The translations under genes and the position numbers were made by a program. A stretch of DNA of 7,428 nt, from positions 1 through 7,428 of the forward strand of contig JAYGED010000176.1 in assembly GCA_046582565.1 (NCBI GenBank), in the 5' to 3' direction. Below, in pieces: positions 1-4,813 of this stretch. Below the pieces are notes generated by a model. It had not been told where the DNA came from. It saw nothing but the letters and a program-made list of their open reading frames with translations, and made no database searches. The stretch's first letter is position 1; each line of letters begins with the position of its first letter. Source of the stretch: JAYGED01 sp046582565 (lineage in GTDB: Bacteria > Pseudomonadota > Alphaproteobacteria > JAAXGF01).

Positions 1-140
1 GCGATCTGCAAGTCGCCATTAACCGCTTCATCGCCGAACACAACGATACCGAGGCAAAGCCATTCATGTGGAGCGCCAACCCCGACGACATCATCGCAGC
101 CAGAAACCGTGGGTTCCAAGTGTTAGATTCAATCCACTAG
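1..140 (+). CDS. IS630-family transposase, C-terminal fragment (cut by window edge)
   Basis: The frame read from base 3 gives 45 residues and a TAG stop at 138-140. The translation carries the typical C-terminal end of IS630-family DDE transposases: a short helix with NRFIAEHN, then KPFMW.ANPDDI, then RGFQVLDSIH at the very end. The rest of the protein, including most of the catalytic core, lies left of the window, so I cannot tell whether the element is intact. Downstream (141-308) I see no terminal inverted repeat that I can pair, because the left end is missing. IS630 elements are known to insert at TA dinucleotides, which matters for the palindromes at 2880-3019. The family call is fairly secure. 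Activity is unknown. Confidence 0.8.
   Translation, partial: DLQVAINRFIAEHNDTEAKPFMWSANPDDIIAARNRGFQVLDSIH
1..140 (+). mobile_element. IS630-type insertion sequence, right-hand part
   Basis: This is inferred only from the transposase C-terminus. The true right end of the element should lie a few tens of bases past the stop codon at 140, but its terminal repeat cannot be fixed without the left end. A 7-bp inverted repeat (197-203 with 225-231) lies downstream, but nothing ties it to the element. Confidence 0.55.
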
Positions 141-308
141 CAACAATCTGGCAATAAGGGCGTAACAAACCAGCAAACAAGGTCTTACTACTTTGCGACC
201 GGCCCATCGGCACGGCTCTCCCTAGCCGGTCCGGGACACACCGGCGGTATTATTTAGTTCATACAGTCATTGGCTTAAGACTGAGTGCGGCACGGACGCC
301 GCCGCCGA

Positions 309-1196
309 TCACACCCTATCGCGACGCAGGGGCTGGCACATGCAATGAACACCACCGCCGCCCTGGGTGAACATTGAGACGTCGGGGTCATAGACCTCGA
401 AGCCCTGCGCCCGGAGCCGCTCATTGAGATCTTTGCTCTTCGCCGTCGACAGCACCTTGTCATTGCCAAGGGCAACAACATTGCAGCCCAGCTCCATGGT
501 ATCGCGATAAGTGACCGGTATGATTTCGATGTTTTTCGATTTCAGCCAGTCGACGATCCAATCCTCGGTGGTCTCCAGACAGACCGCCGCCAGCTTATGG
601 CCGAGCATGCAGACCATCAGGTCGATATGCACGTAATGTTCGGCAATGGGGGCCAGCTTGACCTCCCAGCCCTTGTCCTCGAACCAGCCCTGAACCTGCT
701 TGGCGGCGGGCTCCTGAGTGCGCTCGCCGCAATAGCCGATGAGCACGCTGCCGGGCTCGATGACATCGAAGTCGCCGCCCTCGAAAGACGCCGCCGTAAT
801 CATCTTGAAGATGGGAATATCATTGTCTTGATAAAAGCGGATCACCGGTGCGTATTCGCCGCGGCGCCACCATTGGTTCATCTGGGTGACCACCGCGCCA
901 TAGGGAGTCATGAAGCTCGAGTCCCGGGCATAGACCTGATAGAGCAACGCCTCCTCGGTCTCCAGAAAATGACAGACAACTCCGGCATCCTGATAGGCCT
1001 GCACCATTTCGCTATGCTGGGCCATGGCGCGTTGGCGGTCGAAGCTGGCGCCGCTTCGCAGGGTCGCCTTGGAGATTGAGCTGGTCGGCAGCCAGCGGTA
1101 ATAATCGGGCCGGCACAACAACACGTCGCGCAAGACCCCATATTCCGAATCCACGCCCCAGTCGTTAGTACCAGCGTCTCCACTATCCGTGGTCAT
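309..1196 (-). CDS. Guanidino-modifying superfamily hydrolase (amidinotransferase / dimethylarginine dimethylaminohydrolase-like)
   Basis: A 295-residue protein of the pentein-fold superfamily that includes arginine deiminase, DDAH and amidinotransferases. These enzymes attack the guanidinium carbon of arginine-like substrates through a covalent Cys adduct. Visible motifs in order are ARDSSF (90-95), FEGGD (138-142, acidic substrate-binding residues E139 and D142), HIDL (190-193, catalytic His190) and, near the C-terminus, a Gly run followed by VHC, with Cys285 the likely nucleophile. Length fits the DDAH/deiminase-like members. The frame opens at a TTG at 1202, but I chose the ATG at 1194-1196 because GAGGG (1203-1207) sits six bases upstream of it. 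It is divergent from an AruI-like decarboxylase, which suggests a role in guanidino compound catabolism. The exact substrate (arginine, methylarginine or another guanidino acid) cannot be read from the sequence. Confidence 0.85.
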   Translation of the reverse strand: MTTDSGDAGTNDWGVDSEYGVLRDVLLCRPDYYRWLPTSSISKATLRSGASFDRQRAMAQHSEMVQAYQDAGVVCHFLETEEALLYQVYARDSSFMTPYGAVVTQMNQWWRRGEYAPVIRFYQDNDIPIFKMITAASFEGGDFDVIEPGSVLIGYCGERTQEPAAKQVQGWFEDKGWEVKLAPIAEHYVHIDLMVCMLGHKLAAVCLETTEDWIVDWLKSKNIEIIPVTYRDTMELGCNVVALGNDKVLSTAKSKDLNERLRAQGFEVYDPDVSMFTQGGGGVHCMCQPLRRDRV

Positions 1197-1202
1197 GGCC
1201 AA

Positions 1203-1207
1203 CCCTC
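1203..1207 (-). promoter_or_regulatory. Ribosome binding site deciding the hydrolase start
   Basis: On the minus strand GAGGG is followed by six bases (TTGGCC) and then ATG. This favours ATG at 1196 over the TTG at 1202, which would directly abut the Shine-Dalgarno sequence. Confidence 0.6.
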
Positions 1208-1280
1208 AAAAATTTCATGCATACTGCCGAAGACAAAACGGTATCATCGACGCCTGTTTAAGGAAATACGGATTATCAAG

Positions 1281-2882
1281 ATGGCCAGCAATCTGACCTG
1301 TGGACAAACCCTCACCCTTCTGTTGCAAGCCTATGGCGTCGATACGGTCTTCGGCATCCCGGGGGTTCATACCCTGGAGCTCTACAAGGGTCTCGGTCTC
1401 GCCGATATCCGACATGTCCAGCCCCGCCACGAGCAGGGCGCCGGTTTCATGGCCGACGGATACGCACGAGTCTCGGGGCGCCCCGGCGTTTGTTATCTGA
1501 TCACCGGGCCCGGCGTCACCAATGCGGCGACGCCCATCGGCCAGGCCTATTCGGATTCGAGCCCCATGCTGGTGATTTCCAGCGTCAACGCGTCAACCGA
1601 TCTCGGCATGGGCCGTGGACGGCTGCATGAAATTACTGACCAATGCGCCGTCACCGCGCCGCTCACCGCCTTTAGCAAATGCGCCCTGAGCGCCGCCGAG
1701 GTGCCCAACCTGATTGCCGAGGCCTTCGCTGTGTTTCGCAACACCCGGCCCCGCCCGGTGCATATTTCGCTCCCCCTCGACGTGCTCACTGCGCCTGCCG
1801 GCTTCGAGGCTGTGGCCCGCGTACCCGCGCCGCCGCCCTCGCCGCCCGAGGAAATCATCGAAGCTGCCTGCGAATTTATCCGCCGCGCCGAGCGCCCGGT
1901 CATCATCGCCGGCGGCGGCACGGTCGATAGCGGGCCGGCGCTTGCCGCCTTCGCCGAGGCTTCCGGCGCCGCCGTCATCCTGACCGTGGCGGCGAAAGGC
2001 GTGATGCGCGACGATCATCCTCTGTGCCTCGGCGCCACCCTGGTGCGCGGCCCCACGCAAGGCGTCGTCGAGAGCGCCGACCTTGTCGTCGCGGTCGGCA
2101 CCGAACTCTCGGAAACCGATAGCTGGGTAGAACGCCTGCCGATCAACGGCCAGCTGATCCGAATCGACATCGATGCAGCGAGCACTCAGCGCGACTATCC
2201 GGCCGATGTGGCCCTGGTCGGCGATGCCGGGCGCGCTCTCGCGGCAATGACCCGTAGGCTCGATGGCCACAGCCCGGCGCGCGCCTTTGCCAATGGTGAA
2301 ATCGCCGCGTTGCGAAAGAAGATGACCGCTTCGCAACAGCCGCTTCAGCGCAAACATATTAAGCTGCTGGACGCGCTTCGCGAGGCCCTGCCCGATGACG
2401 GCGTGGTGTGCAGCGACATGACCCAGATCGCCTACACCGGCATCCATCACTTTTCCTGCTCAATGCCGAGAAGCTGGTTCCACCCGTCCGGCTACGGCAC
2501 CCTGGGCTGGGCCCTGCCGGCAGCGATCGGCGCCAAGCTTGCGGCGCCCGAGCGCCCTGTGGTGGCGCTGGTCGGCGACGCCGGTTTCCTGTTCACCGCG
2601 CCCGAAATCGGCGTTGCCGTGGAGCTTGGCCTGCCGCTTGTCGTCCTGCTCTGGAACAACGACGGCCTCGGCCAGATCCGCGACGACATGATCGAGCAGG
2701 GTATCCCCGAGATCGGCGTCAATCCGCGCAACCCGGATTATATCAAGCTCGCCGACTCCTTTGGCGCCTACGCATGCCGGCCCGATAGCCTGGAGGCTTT
2801 CAAGACGGCGCTGGTGGATGCCTTCGCCGCCGACGGCCCGACGCTCATAGAGATGCGCCAGGACGCCCCGTTCCTGGACTAG
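1281..2882 (+). CDS. ThDP-dependent decarboxylase, acetolactate-synthase fold, likely 5-guanidino-2-oxopentanoate decarboxylase (AruI-like)
   Basis: A complete 533-residue thiamine-diphosphate enzyme with the usual N (pyrimidine-binding), central and C (pyrophosphate-binding) domains. The catalytic Glu is E51 in RHEQGAGFMADGYAR. The C-domain ThDP/Mg motif starts at GDAGF (432-436) and ends at Asn459-Asn460. The N-terminal signature FGIPGVHTLELY, with GVH where acetolactate synthases usually have GG, resembles what I recall of AruI. AruI decarboxylates 5-guanidino-2-oxopentanoate to 4-guanidinobutyraldehyde in the arginine transaminase pathway. The divergent guanidino-group hydrolase supports this. 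No transaminase or aldehyde dehydrogenase is visible in the window. AAGGA at 1260-1264 lies 16 bases from the ATG, a rather long spacing. The TAG stop falls in the outer arm of a palindrome. A generic acetolactate-synthase-like 2-oxoacid decarboxylase remains possible. Confidence 0.85.
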   Translation: MASNLTCGQTLTLLLQAYGVDTVFGIPGVHTLELYKGLGLADIRHVQPRHEQGAGFMADGYARVSGRPGVCYLITGPGVTNAATPIGQAYSDSSPMLVISSVNASTDLGMGRGRLHEITDQCAVTAPLTAFSKCALSAAEVPNLIAEAFAVFRNTRPRPVHISLPLDVLTAPAGFEAVARVPAPPPSPPEEIIEAACEFIRRAERPVIIAGGGTVDSGPALAAFAEASGAAVILTVAAKGVMRDDHPLCLGATLVRGPTQGVVESADLVVAVGTELSETDSWVERLPINGQLIRIDIDAASTQRDYPADVALVGDAGRALAAMTRRLDGHSPARAFANGEIAALRKKMTASQQPLQRKHIKLLDALREALPDDGVVCSDMTQIAYTGIHHFSCSMPRSWFHPSGYGTLGWALPAAIGAKLAAPERPVVALVGDAGFLFTAPEIGVAVELGLPLVVLLWNNDGLGQIRDDMIEQGIPEIGVNPRNPDYIKLADSFGAYACRPDSLEAFKTALVDAFAADGPTLIEMRQDAPFLD

Positions 2883-2941
2883 AGCGATACCCAATAAGAT
2901 TGAACCGATAGGGTTCAAACTGATTGGGTAAAATTGCTCTA
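2880..2941. repeat. Palindromic element 1 (TAGAGC ... GCTCTA), overlaps a stop codon
   Basis: A 62-bp imperfect palindrome made of three nested stems: 2879-2885 with 2936-2942 (CTAGAGC/GCTCTAG), 2888-2895 with 2923-2930 (TACCCAAT/ATTGGGTA), and 2900-2906 with 2912-2918 (TTGAACC/GGTTCAA) closing a five-base loop. The first TAG is the stop codon of the decarboxylase gene. It can act as a transcription terminator or mRNA-stabilising hairpin, although no clear U-run follows. Shared ends with the next palindrome suggest a repeat family. Confidence 0.75.
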
Positions 2942-2954
2942 GGTTTTAAGAAGA

Positions 2955-3019
2955 TAGAGCATCTTTATCCGTCAATTGGGGTCGCTGAAAGCGACTCCAA
3001 TTGATCGGATGATGCTCTA
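2955..3019. repeat. Palindromic element 2 (TAGAGCAT ... ATGCTCTA), overlaps a stop codon
   Basis: A 65-bp nearly perfect palindrome. Stems are 2955-2963 with 3011-3019 (9 bp), 2967-2971 with 3006-3010 (ATCCG/CGGAT), 2972-2979 with 2997-3004 (broken only by one bulged T at 3005), a G-T pair, and 2981-2986 with 2990-2995 (GTCGCT/AGCGAC) closing a GAA loop. The only other interruption is three unpaired Ts at 2964-2966. On the minus strand the outer arm gives the TAG stop of the aldolase-like gene (3017-3019). It lies between convergent genes, so a two-way terminator role is plausible. Confidence 0.8.
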
Positions 3020-3775
3020 ATCGCGGTAACTCGGGTCCTCGTTGTCGAGAGCGCGGGTCAGCGCCTGCCAGCCCATGGGCCGGCTCTCCCTGCTTTTCTC
3101 AAACTGTTGTGCAGCGTGTTCGCAGACCTCTTCCGACGGCTGAGTCAGGCCGGCGCCGCTGGCCTGGGCGTCGAGCTGGATCTTGCAGGATTGCTCAAGA
3201 TTAAACATGCGCAGGAACGCCCCACCGACGGAACCGGCGGTGGTCAACAGGCCGTGGTTGCGCAGGATCAACGCATTATGATTGCCAAGGTCAGCTTGCA
3301 GGCGGGCGCATTCGTCCGTGTCATCGGCGATGCCCTCATAATCGTGATAGGCAATGCGGTTGTGAAACTCCATGGCGTGCTGGCTGATCGACAGCAGCCC
3401 GCAATCGAGAGCCGAAAGGGCGACTCCGGCGCGAGTATGGGTATGTATAACGCAGTTCACATCGGGCCGGCCGCCGAGAACCGCGCTATGAATGATATAA
3501 CCCGCGTGGTTGATCCCCCAGGGGCCATCGCCGATGACGTTGCCCTCGGGATCGACCTCGACCAGGCTGGAAGCGGTAATCTCGTTGAACATGAGGCCAT
3601 AGGGGTTGAGCAGAAAATGCCCATCGGCCCCTGGCAAGCGCGCCGAGACATGAGTGTAGATCAGGTCCGTCATGGCGAATTTATGCATCAGCCGGTAACA
3701 GGCGGCGAGATCAGTCCTGATCTGCTGCTCTTCAGTATTCTCCGGTGCGACGCGAACAGTGGCTGAAACAGTCAT
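3017..3775 (-). CDS. Class II aldolase/adducin domain protein
   Basis: A complete 252-residue protein matching the fuculose-1-phosphate aldolase/adducin fold. Three metal-ligand histidines are visible: H111 and H113 in HTHT, and H174 in RNHG. Other family landmarks are THVSARL (41-47), LNPYG (56-60), the INHAGYIIHSAVLGGRPD stretch (88-105) and FHNRIAYHDYEG (137-148). Aligning by eye on HTHT places Gly92 where fuculose aldolase has its catalytic Glu73. The zinc site is therefore kept but the classical acid/base residue is not, as in many adducin-like members whose reactions are poorly defined. AAGGAG lies about seven bases before the ATG, a good ribosome binding site. Its stop codon lies in palindrome 2. 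It is convergent with the AruI-like gene, but nothing proves the same pathway. Confidence 0.85.
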   Translation of the reverse strand: MTVSATVRVAPENTEEQQIRTDLAACYRLMHKFAMTDLIYTHVSARLPGADGHFLLNPYGLMFNEITASSLVEVDPEGNVIGDGPWGINHAGYIIHSAVLGGRPDVNCVIHTHTRAGVALSALDCGLLSISQHAMEFHNRIAYHDYEGIADDTDECARLQADLGNHNALILRNHGLLTTAGSVGGAFLRMFNLEQSCKIQLDAQASGAGLTQPSEEVCEHAAQQFEKSRESRPMGWQALTRALDNEDPSYRD

Positions 3776-3781
3776 CCCATA

Positions 3782-3787
3782 TCTCCT
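3782..3787 (-). promoter_or_regulatory. Ribosome binding site of the aldolase-like gene
   Basis: The minus strand carries AGGAG followed by seven bases and ATG (3775). This is the clearest Shine-Dalgarno sequence in the window and supports the chosen start. Confidence 0.65.
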
Positions 3788-3856
3788 TATCTTTTGAGAC
3801 CCATAGAATGACGCCAGCGAACCGGGGGGTCAATCGATCACGCACAATACCCAGAC

Positions 3857-3895
3857 GATTTGCCACATTGATTTGCCACACTGATTTGCCTTTGA
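3857..3895. repeat. Three 13-bp direct repeats, GATTTGCC(ACA/T..)
   Basis: GATTTGCC occurs at 3857, 3870 and 3883, a spacing of exactly 13 bp. The first two units agree at 12 of 13 positions (GATTTGCCACATT and GATTTGCCACACT). The third keeps only the first eight bases. They lie between two divergent genes and directly upstream of a possible -35 box. A regulator-binding array is a reasonable reading, but a chance local duplication is also possible. Confidence 0.7.
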
Positions 3896-3920
3896 CTGCG
3901 CCGCGTCACGCCCCGATGAT
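3892..3920 (+). promoter_or_regulatory. Possible promoter of the exported protein-cyclase-mla operon
   Basis: TTGACT (3892-3897, five of six to consensus) is followed by exactly 17 bases and then GATGAT (3915-3920, four of six). Transcription would start about seven bases later, at or next to the ATG at 3927, so the message would be leaderless or nearly so. No strong Shine-Dalgarno sequence precedes that ATG. The -10 box is weak, so this remains a prediction. Confidence 0.35.
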
Positions 3921-3926
3921 GGGGCC

Positions 3927-4553
3927 ATGGTAGTCATACGCTGGGGGCGAGCATTCATCGCGGCATTCGGCGCATCTATTCTGGTCGCCGGACTGGTCGT
4001 GGCGCAACCCATGACCTCGGCCGGCATCACCTTTAGCGACGCGGGCGGCGGCTTTACCATCATTGCCGTCTCGGGCAGCGGCAGTACCGAAGATCCGTTT
4101 ATCGTTGTTGAGGAAATTACCGGGCCGAGCGCCGCCGTGTTGATCATCGAAGGCTTGACCCCGGCCTTTGGCAACCGGGTCGGCACCCTGCATCCCACGG
4201 GTCTCGCCTTGAGCAAGGTTTTACATAACCGCACGCCTTTCATCTGGAGCTTTGTCGATTTTGAGTTGCAGCAACAATTCGGCGTCTCCAGCGATTACCT
4301 TGACGGCCTCTCCTTCGGTCAGGGAGCAGAAGCCGGGCGGCCCTTCACCTCGACCCGGTTCGACGAGTTCAACGAACTCTTCGAGCCCCTCGATTCGATC
4401 ACCTTTCACGGCGGCAACCTGAGACCAGGCGAATCGTCGGTTTTCAATTTTGTTATTACGGACACCACACCAATCGCGCGGTTTTATCTGGTCCAGCGTC
4501 CAAGCCGGCCCATCGCCCGGGCTCTTCCTCCCCAAGCGACCACACGATGGTGA
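3927..4553 (+). CDS. Exported hypothetical protein
   Basis: A 208-residue protein that I recognise only as conserved-looking and cannot name. Arg5 and Arg8 precede a hydrophobic stretch (9-26) ending VVA before Gln27, which fits a type I signal peptide with cleavage near residue 26, so the mature part is probably periplasmic or secreted. The mature part begins with a Gly/Ser-rich, beta-looking segment (ITFSDAGGGFTIIAVSGSG, DPFIVVEEITG) and contains no cysteine. The C-terminus has FNFVITDTTPIARFYLVQ, followed by a basic Pro-rich tail. No catalytic motif is apparent. It is the first gene of the plus-strand operon and its last seven bases overlap the start of the cyclase gene, implying translational coupling. 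A link with envelope lipid transport or cyclase sensing is inferred from position only. Confidence 0.75.
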   Translation: MVVIRWGRAFIAAFGASILVAGLVVAQPMTSAGITFSDAGGGFTIIAVSGSGSTEDPFIVVEEITGPSAAVLIIEGLTPAFGNRVGTLHPTGLALSKVLHNRTPFIWSFVDFELQQQFGVSSDYLDGLSFGQGAEAGRPFTSTRFDEFNELFEPLDSITFHGGNLRPGESSVFNFVITDTTPIARFYLVQRPSRPIARALPPQATTRW

Positions 4554-4786
4554 ATCGTTTACGATCCTGGTCGGGCATTGTTCTGTTCATTTATCTGATA
4601 ACCCATTTCGCCAACCACGCTCTCGGCCTGATCTCCCTCGACGCCATGGAGGCGGGGCGCGAATGGTTCGTTATCCTGTGGCGGAACCCGCTGGGCACAA
4701 TTGCCCTCTATGGCGCGCTGCTGCTTCATCTCATTCTTGTGTTATGGGCCCTTTACGAGCGCCGATCCTTACGCATGCCGAGCTGA
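4547..4786 (+). CDS. N-terminal two-helix fragment of the cyclase membrane anchor
   Basis: A 79-residue piece up to the TGA. Two hydrophobic helices are visible, about 8-29 (with H20 and H24 in THFANHAL) and about 50-70 (with H61 in LLLHLILVLW), resembling the first two helices of succinate dehydrogenase-type cytochrome b anchors. The ATG overlaps the previous gene by seven bases (ATGGTGA) and has no obvious Shine-Dalgarno sequence, so coupled translation is likely. Alone it could place at most part of the haem ligands. Confidence 0.55.
   Translation: MVNRLRSWSGIVLFIYLITHFANHALGLISLDAMEAGREWFVILWRNPLGTIALYGALLLHLILVLWALYERRSLRMPS
4784..4786 (+). other. In-frame TGA at expected Trp codon
   Basis: The codon lies between AGC and CAG in the conserved loop after anchor helix 2 and is in phase with the 466-residue downstream frame. 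TGG elsewhere in the same gene encodes Trp, and TGA ends other genes here (309-311, 4551-4553), so the codon should mean stop. Confidence 0.8.
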
Positions 4787-4813
4787 CAGGCGGGTCAAAA
4801 TCTGCTCGGGCTG

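Noticed and set aside
197..231. Terminator for the hydrolase gene or the IS
   Set aside because: The stem is only 7 bp with a 21-base loop and no U-run on either side, so termination is not supported.
597..1079. Plus-strand frame (160 codons) inside the hydrolase gene
   Set aside because: It lies opposite the conserved guanidino-hydrolase motifs, so it is a shadow frame with no family features. The same holds for the plus-strand frame at 3107-3766 opposite the aldolase gene.
1593..2450. Long minus-strand frame (285 codons) inside the decarboxylase gene
   Set aside because: It is an antisense shadow of a clearly conserved ThDP enzyme. The translation has no recognisable motif and its length is expected in GC-rich coding DNA.
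1281..2882. Acetolactate synthase large subunit (ilvB) for the ThDP enzyme
   Set aside because: The N-terminal motif is FGIPGVHTLELY rather than the usual GG form, no small regulatory subunit gene follows, and the neighbour acts on guanidino groups. An AruI-like call fits better, though a tree is needed.
3808..3833. Minus-strand promoter for the aldolase gene (TTGACC with a -10 17 bases on)
   Set aside because: The -35 is good, but the -10 candidate CATTCT matches consensus at only three positions, so I did not call it.
3857..3895. CRISPR array or replication iterons
   Set aside because: Only three short units with 13-bp period and a degenerate third copy, with no cas or rep gene nearby. 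A regulatory array is the simpler reading.
4784..4786. Genome-wide reassignment of TGA to Trp or selenocysteine
   Set aside because: Trp is encoded by TGG throughout the window and TGA ends two other real genes (309-311 and 4551-4553). No Cys or selenocysteine site is expected here, and I saw no selenocysteine-insertion hairpin to support it.
4786..4813. Frameshift as the cause of the cyclase break
   Set aside because: Both halves are in the same reading frame and the residues between stop and ATG (QAGQNLLGL) read as natural protein, so a point change is sufficient.
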